The notes beneath the pieces are model-generated. The model made no database searches. It saw nothing but the letters and a program-made list of their open reading frames with translations, and had not been told where the DNA came from. 64,000 nt of DNA from Neoceratodus forsteri (taxonomy: Eukaryota > Chordata > Ceratodontiformes > Ceratodontidae). Position numbers and translations under genes: made by a program. How positions within the stretch are numbered: position 1 is the stretch's first letter; every line of letters begins with the position of its first letter. Positions 10,024 through 20,850 of the stretch are shown here, piece by piece. The DNA is taken from assembly GCA_016271365.2 (NCBI GenBank), contig CM057456.1, forward strand, positions 884,798,001 through 884,862,000, written 5' to 3'.

Positions 10024-11207
10024 ATGTTGTGAACTGTTATTTCACCAGAGAAATCTCTGCAATATCGGCAATTTCGCCATGTGAAATATGTCACAAAATT
10101 GCGGTGAAATTTTGCCCACATCCATGTATGGCCATTTTGTTGAATTTATACCCCTCCCTGATGTCTAGTGGTCCCCCACGGCTGATCACTGACCAAATTA
10201 AAATCAAGAGAACCCTCCCCCCTTCATCCTGAGCCCCAACCTCCAATCTCTGCTAAAAAAAAAAAAACAACAACAATCCCTCCCATGTCCCTGGTGTCTA
10301 GTGCCCCACCTCGGCCGATCACCAGCTGAATTCAAAAATCAAGAACCCTCCTTCCCCCCAGTCACCCTGAGCCCTGGCCCCCAATCTTTATAAAAAAGAA
10401 TCCCCTCTCCTCTCACCGGTGTCTAGTGGACTCCCCACCACCCCACCCTGTCTTAGATAAGCCCACCCCGCTCCCCAGTACCCTAACTGGCCGCAGCACA
10501 GCCCTCCACTCCACCTCCCACAGCTAGAGCCATCTGAGCACTCAGTGAATGCATGCATGCGTACTGTGTGCTCATTCCTGAGTGCTCAGATGGGCTGCCA
10601 GTGATGAAGTAGTAGAGGGCTGTGCTGGCTCTTCCCTCGAGCTACTAGGGGAGGAAGGTGGGCTCTGGCTTAACACAGGGCAGGTGGTGGGGGATTCACT
10701 ACACACCAGGAACAAGGAAGGGGGATTTTTTTTTTTTTACAAAGACTGGGGGTCAGGGTGCATTGTGACTCGGAGGGTTCTTGATTTGAAATCGGCTGGT
10801 GATTGACCAGGGGTGGACCACTAGATGCCAGGGACATGGATGAGGATTGTTTTTTTTTTTTTGGAAAGATTGTGGGCTGGGGCTCAGGGTGATGGGGGGA
10901 GGGTTCTCTTGATTTGAATTCAGCCAGTGATCAGCCTGGTGTGGGACCACTAGACACCCAGGGACATGAAAGGGAATTGTTTTTTGTTTGAAGGACTGGA
11001 GGCCCAGTGGTGAAATCATAAAATTTTGCCCACGGGTGGTGAAATTTCACCCATTAGCAGCAAATTTCACCGGTTCAAAGGTGAAATTTTGCCCACACAA
11101 AGGTTCGAAATTCCACATTTCGCCCAACTAAATATTTTGCGAAATGTGCAAATTCTGTGAAATAGTTTGCCTGTCAAAATGTTCCAATTTCACACAACAC
11201 TGGGGTA
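10024..11207. mobile_element. Foldback element A nested in B
   Basis: Palindrome centred near 10545. The core CATCTGAGCACTCA ... TGAGTGCTCAGATG is flanked by inverted arms containing two or more units of about 130 bp with AATCAAGAACCCTCC, an A-rich run and CCCTGGTGTCTAGTG. Outer ends share AAATTTTGCCCAC and TGTTGTG inverted. The interrupted B unit resumes on both sides with the imperfect direct repeat GGGATAATTAG / GGGGTAATAAG, a possible target duplication. It has no coding capacity. Confidence 0.6.
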
Positions 11208-11639
11208 ATAAGAAGACTATGCTGAAAATCTGGTGTACAAATATGGTCAAATGTCCAGATCATGACTGGCTGTTACTCTGTTTCAACGTTCATGCATAAC
11301 TTCACTAATTTTCAATATTTTGACTCCAGCATTTCAACATAGCCATTTTTCCACAGCACCTCAAAAATGTGATATGTCATTTTTAAAATCCTGGATGAGA
11401 TGTGTTTTCGCACCTATGGTGTGAAATGACATTTTGGACAATATACTATAAATGTCACATGTCATGTCTATAAAGTGAATCCTAAACCAAATCTCTTCAA
11501 AATTTGGGGTCAGAATTGCAAAAAACAAATTGTTTAACAAGCAACCAATGTTCAGCATTGACAAATGCTTGTTTTAACTTTTTTTGAACAAAATTTAGTG
11601 CAAAGTTCACCATTAACAGAGGTGTGACTGGGTCATGGC

Positions 11640-12345
11640 CATCTGCCTTGGTCACAATTTTAAAACATTTAATGCAATTTTTAAAACCAGTGGGTCCAAT
11701 CCTCTTCTTATGTCAATCTGGCATGCCAATTCATCAGAAGACCTGAAAAAATGGTTCCCAAATGAAAAAAATATAGAATTTGCAGATGGTTCCCAAGTGC
11801 TGTGGAAACATGAGAAACAGTTCCTACTGAAGAGAAAAAAAGTGAAAAGGGTAGAAATCGCAGTTCCTCTCAAATACAGGGAACCACAGCACAAGTAATG
11901 TTAAAATATAAACATCACGGAAATTTTACATCAGAAACAGTATTTTTAGTCAGAAAATAAAGCGTGGGAACTGCGAAAAGAACCGCTGTGAGAAGACATT
12001 CCACAGTTACTAGAAACAGAAGGGAAACGTGGAAAATACAGTAAAATACAAAAAATAGCAACTAAAAATACTAAAAGCTGCACTAACTTAAAAATAATAA
12101 CAACTTACAGAGAAATTAAGTTCTTCAAATGAAGGTATGAAGAGAGATCTCGGAGGGCAGACTTCTCCAGTCAAACGGAGAAATGAATCTGACTTACAAC
12201 AGCACCTATGGGCAGCACTCTTTTACTGCAAGATGATTGGCTAAGTCTTTTTATCATTAGCATAAACTCCACTTCCAGGGCAGCTGAACCCAGCTGGCAT
12301 AACTGCATTAGTCAAGCATACTGAGGGATTCCTGGGGTGAGACCA
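11640..12345 (-). mobile_element. DIRS 5' end fragment inside B (same family as D1)
   Basis: The right 170 bases (12170-12345) are the inverted partner of the D1 left terminal repeat. The rest reads as 5' leader and possibly a degraded Gag N-terminus on the minus strand (SDELACQIDIRRGLDP, in the place where D2 Gag has its Cys-His cluster). It supplies just the part missing from D1, which ends at about 8230. Its outer end lacks the last bases predicted from the D1 internal complementary region. Confidence 0.55.
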
Positions 12346-14200
12346 TTTCATTTTCAGTAGTGTCCTGCTTTGTCACGTTGTTAGATTGTACTTATCCAGG
12401 ACAGGACAGCTGAGAGGCAATATCTACTTTTATGTGGGCTCCCAGATTTTGACCTCTAATGTACAATAGTCTTTTTATGACCTGATGTTATGATCAAGAC
12501 AGGTGGAATTTTTAAAATCCCATTAAAAAGGTGATGTCACTGTGCAACTGTGAAAACGAGTTTCAGAGGGGATTTGAAGCATGACACCTGCCATGTTCAG
12601 GAGGTGAGGTAATGCAAAGAATACAATGAACATTAGGGGTCAAAATCTGCAAAAAATAAAGTTATGAGTAAATGTTGGAACAATTCATTTCCTAATAACT
12701 TAGTTGTTTTTTCTCATTTTTACTCCAAATGTTCAACAAATATTTTTATGAACACTTTTTCTGAGCATGAAAGATGTCATTTATAAAACCATGGCTAAAA
12801 CATCATTTTACACCAACAATGTTAAAACACATTGTTGGTAGGATATGAGAAATGACAGCTGTCACATTCATGAGGTGGCATGAAAAAACAGCTATGTTGT
12901 AAAGCTGGGGTCAAAATATTGAAAATGATCACAGTTATGGGTGTGCATTGAAAAACTGGAACACAGAGTCATAGCCATGCTGTCTTCTCATATTTTTAAC
13001 CCAAATTTTCAACATAGCCTTCTTATGACACCATGCTGTGAAGGAATGGGTATGTTGAAAATATGGGGTCAAAATATTGAAAATTACCAGTCACAAGCCT
13101 GTGTTTGTAAATTTCAACGTAGGTTCATACCTTTGTTGTTTTTAATATTTTTACCCCACATTTTCAACATAGCCTTCTTATGTTTCCACGTCATGAACAA
13201 GGGTAGAGAAAATGTTCAACTCATGCCTGAAAGGTGATTTCATGTAGCGAACATGAAATCATCTTTTGGGACACAAAAACACATTTTGGCCAGGATTTGA
13301 AAAATGACAGCTGTCACATTCATGATGTGCTGTGAAGAAATGGCTATGCTGAAAGTTTGGGGTCAAAATACTGAAATAACCAAAATTCTGAGCCTGTGTT
13401 TGCAAATTTCAACACAGGCGCATAACTTTGTTGTTTTTTTTAATATGTGTAACCCAAATTTTCAACATAACCTTCTTATGACACCATGCTGTGAAGGAAT
13501 GGGTATGTTGAAAATATGGGGTCAAAATATTGAAAATTACCAGTCACAAGCCTGTGTTTGTAAATTTCAACGTAGGTTCATACCTTTGTTGTTTTTAATA
13601 TTTTTACCCCACATTTTCAACATAGCCTTCTTATGTTTCCACGTCATGAACAAGGGTAGAGAAAATGTTCAACTCATGCCTGAAAGGTGATTTCATGTAG
13701 CGAACATGAAATCATCTTTTGGGACACAAAAACACATTTTGGCCAGGATTTGAAAAATGACAGCTGTCACATTCATGATGTGCTGTGAAGAAATGGCTAT
13801 GCTGAAAGTTTGGGGTCAAAATACTGAAATAACCAAAATTCTGAGCCTGTGTTTGCAAATTTCAACACAGGCGCATAACTTTGTTGTTTTTTTTAATATG
13901 TGTAACCCAAATTTTCAACATAACCTTCTTATGACCGCACCTCATGAACAAGGGTGGAGAAAATTTTCAGCTCCTGCCCAAAAGGTGATTTTTACGCAGC
14001 AACCGCAAATCACATTTTGGGACAGATTTGCCTAATTTCACTGCCATTGTTCTTGAGCTGGGTCCCAAAAAGGCAAGTTTAACATCTGGGGCAAAAATAT
14101 TCAAAATGACCAAGTTCTGCCACTAAGTTCAAAACCTCATTGAAATACACTGAACCACATACCTGTTTTCCTCAGTTCATGGTCCAGTGTTGAAGGGTGA
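12345..14200. repeat. Right part of the palindromic-unit array of B
   Basis: Continues the palindromic units, with TTCAACATAGCCTTCTTATG, GTCAAAATATTGAAAA and ATGACAGCTGTCACATTCATG repeated. The units up to about 12900 are diverged; those from 12900 on are much better conserved. Nothing coding is supported; the open frames here are by-products of the repeat. Confidence 0.6.
13027..13932 (+). repeat. Two identical 453-bp tandem copies
   Basis: 13027-13479 and 13480-13932 read base for base the same by eye, starting GACACCATGCTGTGAAGG. The repeat junction falls at the CCTTCTTATG motif of the B array. Identity contrasts with the divergence of neighbouring units, so this is a recent duplication or an assembly artefact. 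Confidence 0.85.
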
Positions 14201-14229
14201 AGATGTGTCTGCAGTCCAGAGAGGATTAC

Positions 14230-14760
14230 GACATTAGGGCTTGGGTGGGTGTGGGTGCTGAGTGGGATGGTCATATTGGGGGACTAATGGTGGCAGCTGC
14301 AACAGATATTGATGGATGTTTTCCTTTTTTATAGTGTATGCTTAAAAAAAATGCCAGGGATGGTTTTCATTATTTCAGGTGGCAACACTGGGGGATTGCC
14401 AGCCACAGTGTCAGTGTTACGTTTGTGGGTGTGTGTGAGGTGGTGGGTGTGGAATGGGAGGGGTGGATGGGGGGACTAACGGTGCCGGTAGCAAAAGACA
14501 TCGATGGATGATTTTCTTTTTTTTACAGGGTACATTTAATAATAATAATAAAAAAAAAAAACTATTAGCAATGGTTTTCTTTGTTTCAGATGGCTACACT
14601 GGAGATTGGGCTCCCCTAGTGTCAGTGTTATGTTTGTGGGTGTGTGTGATGGGTGGGGGGTGCTGAGTGGGACGGTCGGGTGGGGAAACAGAAAGGGTGG
14701 TGGCTGCAACAGACATCCAAGAATGGTTTTCTTTGTTACAGGGAGTAATTCAACCTCAGC
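14230..14760 (-). repeat. Right arm of B (inverted units of about 185 bp)
   Basis: Contains the reverse complements of the left-arm motifs: CAGACATC or GACATCGATGGATG with a T-run, GTGTCAGTGTTA(C/T)GTTTGTGGG and GGTGGGTG-rich stretches. About three units are visible. Confidence 0.65.
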
Positions 14761-14829
14761 AGGCTGATCATGACAGATCAGCTGTGATTGCTGGGCAGCA
14801 TAGATCAAAGGAAAGAGCTGACCTATGAT

Positions 14830-17215
14830 TAGTGGTGGGTGAAATGGCCCCAATTCGCTCCATGAAGTGATCCGCGGAGTGAAGGCAGATTCGTGAGTGC
14901 CCGCAATGTGAAGCTGAGTATCATATAGTGGTACCCAAGTCCATTGCGCCAATGACTGCTACTCCACCTTCCCAGACCACTACTCCACCAATTCTTAAGG
15001 TGAAGTACATTGAAAACAATGTACTCTGCCTCACTTTGTCTTGTTTTTAAGCTCCAAAGGTGAATTTTGCAGTGATTCATGGGATTTCAGGTCACATGGG
15101 CTCTAGATTGTTCTGCGCAGCCTCAGCTTGGGGTAGTGTGTGTATGAAGCTGTAGGAAAGAATCTGCTCTGAGAGCTCTCTACGATTCAAACCTTCTAAA
15201 AGCTGTTAAAAAAGCCTTTTGGGGTCATTTGTTTTGCTGAAACTTTAGTTAATTGATTATAGGAAACCCTCCTGTGCTTATATCATCGAGCGTTTATTGT
15301 TTGTGTGTGGATTTTGAATGTTAATGTACAATATTCAGTCTGTGTACTGAGAGACAGTGGAAGTGTGCTTTGGGGAAGGGGCGTATCTGCGGTATAGGTA
15401 GATTAACTTGGAGAAAAAGACAGAGCTTTCTGTTTTGGTGATATTTTTCTTGTATAACTTTGTTAATGTACACACAGTAATATTTTCAATAATTCTTGCC
15501 ATTTTTTTGCTAATTGTTGTGGTTCAGCAGTGCATAATTTTAGTTTGTTTAAAATATATGGTTATATTACTGAAGTTTTCAATTTGCTACGCATTACTTA
15601 GTGTGTGTGTGTGAGTATGCATGTGACACATGTCATCAAATCAGACACCTTTTATTGTGCCACATAATTTAAGCAATGTGCACCTGCTATGCTATCCACT
15701 GCAGCTGTGTAATTTTTGTACTTCTTTGTGGTATCTTTACTAGTACTAGTACTAGTGACTGTTACAGCAGCAGTGCAGTACACTGCCCGGCCCCCCGGCC
15801 TGCCCCAACCGGAAAAGGAATTATTTTCCAGATTTTTGAATTTCTGAAGGTGAGCACTGATGAGGTGTTGTGTCTTTGCATCTGCATCTCTTCAGTGCGC
15901 AGCACAATCTTAATCTGTCTGTGCATTTGCATCTCTTTAGGGCCCAATCTCCATCTCTAACTTAAGTCACAGTTGTTTCTTTGGCTTCCCTTCAGAGTAC
16001 TGGACAGGTGTGGTGCATAATTCTGCATGAACATTGTACTCATTAATATGCGTTTTTAAGCTGGGACCATTATCACAAGTCACTCATGATACAAATCACG
16101 TTCTTCATCATCATGGACGGTCACAAATGCAGTCACAAATCATGATTTACGATCACCTCATGAATCACAACATTAATCTTTTTTATTAGTTACTTGGATG
16201 TATTGTAAGCCTGTTTTGTAGTATCTCTCCATGCTTCACTACTCCAACATTGTACTTATTAATGAGTGTTTTTAAGTCAGGGAGTTTTGTGTCACACCTC
16301 ATCGGGGCCTGAGGAAGTACAGCTGTAGGCATTCATGTTTCATTATCATCATCATGGTCACAAATGCAGTCACAAATCATGATTTACAATTACGTCACAA
16401 ATCACAATATTAATTTTTTTTAATAGTTACTTGGATGTATTTTAAGCCTGTTTTGTAGTATCTCTCCATGCTTCATCACCACCCCACCATTGTACTCATT
16501 AATAAGTGCTTTTAAGTTGGGGAGTTTTGTGCCACACCTGAGACGCTTCATTGGGGCCCGGGGAAGTACAGCTGTAGGCATTTGCATTTTGTCATCATCA
16601 TGGTCACAAATGCAGTCACAAATCATGATTTACGATCACGTCACGAATCACAACATTAATTTTTTTTAATAGTTACTTGGATGTATTTTAAGCCTGTAAG
16701 AAAAATAAAATTTACAGAAAGAGCAAATTAAGTAAAAAAAGAGTACAGAAAAGACAAAAAATGTAGCTTTTAAAAAGCTGTTGGGTCTAAATCAAAGTTT
16801 AAATCTCTCCTCTCTGATCTCAAAGTATCAGCAGTCACAAAACACACTACTCTCTCTCTCCATCTACACAGGAGAAAGTAAAAGTGTCTGCTTGTATGAC
16901 TCACTTTCTTCCTGCCTAGCTAAACAGCATGTGACTTACAGTACTGCAAGCCATGTGATGTGTGGGGGGCTGCCAAATCTGAAACACCAAGTGGGTCACT
17001 TAGAATTATAACGAGGAACGCAAAGTCCATTAAAAACAATTGACTTCGCCTTACTTCGCGTTGCCATTCCGTCTTAACGTGAAGTGGTAATGACAAGGTG
17101 GAGTGAGCACTTTGCATTGCCCACTCCATGTAGCAGAGTGGCAACACGATGTGCCCACTTTGCGTTTACTTCGCCAAAGGAATTTAAATTCACTGCATCT
17201 CTACCCATGATGGGG
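14830..17215. repeat. AT-rich repeat region with related ends
   Basis: No coding signal. The two ends share a motif in the same orientation: GGTGAAGTACATTGAAAACA near 15000 and CAAAGTCCATTAAAAACAA near 17020, each followed by a GCCTTAC/GCCTCAC motif. A tandem array of about 240 bp occupies the middle (15980-16690). It may be one mobile element, but I could not fix termini or a target duplication. Confidence 0.3.
15980..16690 (+). repeat. Tandem array, period about 240 bp, three units
   Basis: The landmark TAGTTACTTGGATGTATT recurs at about 16188, 16426 and 16669. Each unit also has CATTGTACTCATTAAT, a GGGAGTTTTGTG motif, AAGTACAGCTGTAGGCAT and GGTCACAAATGCAGTCACAA. The first unit is the most diverged. 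Confidence 0.75.
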
Positions 17216-18322
17216 TCAGCTATCTCCTCTGAAATACACAAAATTTCCACCCAGTAACCTGGAACAGTGAGTGTCATGATCAGCCTGGCTGATGATTGGT
17301 GTGACACTGATGAGCCCTTTGCAGACCACTCTGCATTAGATTGACAGTGTCACACCCCTCAAAGGCTACACACTCTCTCCTAACAAAATGTTCGCTGTGG
17401 TGCATGCACAGTGAACATAACAAATGCCCTGCTTCCATCTGCTGCCTTATGTTGTGTGATTGTAGTGATGAAGATTCTGCCAAAAGAACTAGGCAGAGAT
17501 TTGAATTCTTGTATTCCAGCCATAGTAAACAATCCATATCATGAAAGTAGGAAAGACAGAAAAGAAACAAGGTGTGGAAAAGGTAGGGTATAACATAAAG
17601 AATAAGAAAGGTGAGGAATCAGGAAAATGGGGTGGGTTGTGGAAATGGAGGGTTTAAGGGCTAATTAAAAAAAATGCATTTTGATAATGCATTATGTTTG
17701 CGCCTGAGATGGCACGTCAGTGCTGTGATATGATCTGGGGATCTTGCTGAGGTTGAAGAACTTTTTTTAAATCATAAAAATGTTTATTTTTTATTTTTGC
17801 ATATTTTTTCACCCCCCCCAAAAAAATCTTGGACCCATTTTATAACTGCAGTAAGGCACTCCAGGATGTGCTTTGTAGTGTGATCATGGCACTTATTGGG
17901 TGGTTGAAGGCACTAAGTGATGCATCGTGCCTCACAGCACACCAGAGATGTACCACTATCCCACCACAATGTACACTCTGTCATGTCTTATTGTTTAAGT
18001 AGCCAGTCAGAATGAAGAGCAACTGTCCCATTATTGTACTTAGCCAACCAGAATGCAGAGCCACTGTCACATTATTCAGTCTGTTGTCTGGTTATCATAG
18101 AAAAAAATGAGACAGTAATTCTGCATTCTGATTGGCTAAGAGGGATCCTTTCCAGTATAATGTTTCTTATTTCCCTCAGGTTAAATTCCAGATGGAGGAA
18201 TTGAAGGTGGGTGGAGGGTGGGAGTGATAAACTAAAAAGGGTATATGAATGACACACAAGGTAAGTTTAAAAAAAATGACAGTGTTAAAAACAGGTAAAC
18301 TATTATATTGAGTGCAATACTA
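17215..18322. other. No recognisable feature
   Basis: Unassigned sequence. I see no splice-flanked conserved frame and no element ends. It is a possible intron or flank of MOCOS, but the downstream MOCOS exon was not found here. Confidence 0.4.
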
Positions 18323-18330
18323 CTAAGTTG

Positions 18331-18506
18331 TAGTGGCGGAGCTAAAGGGGGGCTGGGGGGGCGGATGCCCCTCCTGGCTGCCCCAGTGTGAGTAGCGGTG
18401 CCCCACCGCCATCTTTATTCACTGTGCAATGCCCGTTGTGGAGCCCATGATTGACTGAATGGCCCTCCATGGCTCCCAAATGCTCCCAAACCTGGCTCCG
18501 CCACTG
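18331..18506. mobile_element. hAT-type MITE with 8-bp target duplication
   Basis: A 176-bp GC-rich element. It begins TAGTGGCGGAGC and ends GGCTCCGCCACTG, so the ends are inverted repeats of about 12 bases. It is flanked by the exact 8-bp direct repeat CTAAGTTG (18323-18330 and 18507-18514). An 8-bp duplication with short CAGTGGCGGAGC-type ends is the hAT signature. It is non-autonomous. Confidence 0.85.
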
Positions 18507-19335
18507 CTAAGTTGCAAGACCTTTATTAAAGTCTACTTTTGTACTTCATTCACAGAACCAGAATTATACCCTAGAAAGACATGACTACTGAGACAAATGG
18601 GTATAAGACACATTTTAACCAAGGTACAGCATGGCCACATTCACATTGCTAATTTGCATATTCTGGGCAAATTCTCTACAAACTCTGTAAAAGATGGTGA
18701 CAACATTCCATAGACAACAAAGACAATGAAACTAAAAAAATGACAAGTAAAAAACAAATGTCCACATTTATTTGAAACTTAAACTGTCAATTCAAACGTG
18801 AAAGGAAACATTGTTAAAACAATGTCATTATGATAGTTTTCCATTAAGATTTGAACAGCCACTAGTCAAAGTTGTGCTGTTAAAGCTGTAAAAAAAGTAA
18901 ATTCACATTTGCTGCTCTAGGTAAATTACAAATATTGCGTAGAACTCTTCTGTTGGTACTCTGTCAGGTTTTACATCCCCCCCTCCCAAAGTAAAAAAAA
19001 TGTTTACCATCACATGGACATCATACCTGGAATTATCAAATATATTTTTTGGCTCAGTCATGTTTTAGACTCAGCCATTTTTCCTCAATACAAGTGAATG
19101 GCAAAAAGTGCCCAAGTCAAAGTAAATCCTTCTTGCAAATCACAGATATGTTTTCCCCTTATTGTAGAAAAACCAGAAGGCAGGTGACTGTTATTTTTAC
19201 TAATGGATCAAAGTATTCTATATATTCATAGTAATGGATTTTCACAATCCTGACCAACAAGTAACTGTTTGAATTCATATTCAAAAACGTGAATGATTAT
19301 GTAGGCACTAACAGTTTTGTAAGGTAAAAACATAC

Positions 19336-19477
19336 CTGTAGGCATAAGCTGCCAATTGTCACCTCACTCCACTCGTCTTCCTCATATGGTTTAATTCCAC
19401 TGATTACAAGGTTGGCACGAAAACGGTTAATTAGTTCCTCTGTCTCTGACAGCCCTGATGTACTGGGCTCTTCCCTG
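19336..19477 (-). CDS. MOCOS: MOCOS (molybdenum cofactor sulfurase), one internal exon of the MOSC domain
   Basis: MOCOS sulfurates the molybdenum cofactor of xanthine and aldehyde oxidases; its C-terminal MOSC region binds the cofactor. This exon encodes 47 whole codons plus one leading base. The run NRFRANLVISGIKPYEEDEW, followed by SEVTIGSLCLQ, closely resembles the MOCOS sequence as I recall it (RFRAN, EEEKWDEISIGSLRFQ). The donor is CTACAG|GTATG (19336/19335). The acceptor is a T-rich tract ending TATAG|CAGGG at 19477, with a second AG three bases on. Phase is 2 at the start and 0 at the end. MTARC proteins have a similar MOSC segment but match less well (IGSL, Q at the exon end). The next exon should carry the Cys-containing GPCxRC part; it was not found in the window. 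Confidence 0.85.
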
Positions 19478-19671
19478 CTATACAAACAAATGGAAACAAT
19501 GTAGCTGATAGAATCATAAACTGACATTCACCAATGTGCAAATGTTACTACAGTATCTGAACATCAGGTCTGGCAGCATTAAATCAATGTGGGGGTTATT
19601 ATTTCACTGAACACATCCAGTGTTATTAGAGGAATAGTCATCCTCTTCACTGCAAATACACTGTATGATGG

Positions 19672-19745
19672 AATACATTTTATTTTTATATAGCACCTTT
19701 CCTAAAGAGGGATCTCCAAGTCTTTCACAGAATGCAACAGAAATC
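19672..19745 (-). repeat. LINE-2-like or related SINE 3' tail fragment
   Basis: Read on the minus strand it is GAAAGACTTGGAGATCCC, then GGAAAGGTGCTATATAAA and an AT-rich end. That is the typical 3' tail shared by L2-like LINEs and their SINE partners. No coding part adjoins it. Confidence 0.5.
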
Positions 19746-20261
19746 AAAGAAAAAAGAAGAAATGAAAGAAAGTGAAAGAAAAAAAGAAAAAAAAGACAGA
19801 AAGAAATGTCTTAATTCTGGAAGGCAGGGGAAAACAAATTGTTTTTTTTAGTTGAGATTTAAAGAGTAAGATGGAGTCAAGCAAATGATTATTACTGTAA
19901 TAGGAAGTTCATTCCGGCTTCTACAGAGGCAGACAGTGATGCAGTAAGTAGCAATACACAGTATCTAGATATATCCCTGTGAAATCTCCATTCTTTTCAA
20001 AGAAATTTCCTGTAATGTATCTCAATATACCTAAATATACTGCAGAACTGGAGATGGTCACTGTACAAATACAGTATATTTGTTATATTTAGGATGGGAA
20101 GCATCTAGCAAAACTAGATGTACAGTGAAAATTAGTATTTTTATTTATTTAGTTAGTTACTGAAATGTTTCACCAGAAAGGCACATTAAGAGACAAGTCG
20201 CTTATCTCCTGGTGCAACCTGTGGGGAAGGGGTACAATAGGAGTGAGACATTAAACATTCA

Positions 20262-20850
20262 AATTACAAGATCAACATTAACATACAGTTGTAAGACAGG
20301 TGTTACAAGCAGTGTTGCAACAGTGTTGGCATAATAGGTAGAAAGAGTGGACAATAATAAGTGCTGGGTTAATAAGTAAAAAAGTGCTTATGTGAAAGAA
20401 AAGGGGAAAAGAGGAGGGAGGTGAGGTGGGGGAGGGGAGAGTCTGTTCAAATTACATCTGCTATAAGATCAACATTAACACAAGTTGTAAGGCAGGTGTT
20501 ACAAGCAGTGTTGCAACAGTGTTGTGCGAATAGGTGGAAAGAGGGACAATAATAAGTGCTGGGTTATTGCTAAACAAGTACTTACATGAAAGAAAAGGGG
20601 AAGGAGAGGGGTGAGGTGGGGAGGGGAAGAGCCGTGTTCAAATTACATTCAAGTTACAAGATCAACATTAACAAACAGTTGTAAGGTAGGTGTTACAGTG
20701 TCAAAACAGTGTTGCACATACTATGTCGAAAGAGTGGACAATAACAAGTGCCGGGTTAATAAGTAAATAGTGCTTACGTGAAAGAAATGTGGGAAAGGAG
20801 AGGGAGGAGTGAGGTGGGGGAGGGGGAAGAGTCATATCCCTGGAGACCCC
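20262..20850 (+). repeat. Minisatellite, period about 195 bp, three units
   Basis: AGATCAACATTAACA recurs at 20269, 20466 and 20659. Each unit continues with GTAAG(A/G)(C/T)AGGTGTTAC, GGACAATAA and a purine-rich GGTGAGGTGGGGGAGGGG segment. Confidence 0.85.

Larger units (their letters stand above)
8440..14830. mobile_element. Giant foldback (palindromic) element B
   Basis: The left arm (8475-9160) and right arm (14230-14760) are inverted copies of the same array of units of about 185 bp. Each unit holds AAACCATCCATTGATGTCTG, a CAACCCTCC-type C-rich stretch, and AACATAACACTGACA. The interior (9240-14200) is a second array whose units are themselves palindromic (TTCAACATAGC against GCTATGTTGAA). 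No transposase reading frame is visible. Foldback element A is nested at about 10024-11207 and a DIRS fragment lies at 11640-12345. The outer limits are approximate. Confidence 0.6.

Noticed and set aside
12941..14035. Repeated open frames (98-128 codons) in the palindromic array
   Set aside because: They repeat with the 453-bp tandem duplication and have no protein-like conservation between diverged units.
9240..14200. CRISPR-like appearance of regularly repeated motifs
   Set aside because: Units are hundreds of bases long, palindromic and diverged, with no constant short repeat and unique spacer pattern; the DNA is vertebrate.
17280..17593. Overlapping small frames on both strands
   Set aside because: No conserved content; not MOCOS downstream exon text (no GPCxRC motif).
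19336..19477. Reading the exon as MTARC1/2 instead of MOCOS
   Set aside because: MTARC proteins share the MOSC fold, but IGSL followed by Q at the exon end and the RFRAN start match MOCOS better as I recall both; not tested by alignment.
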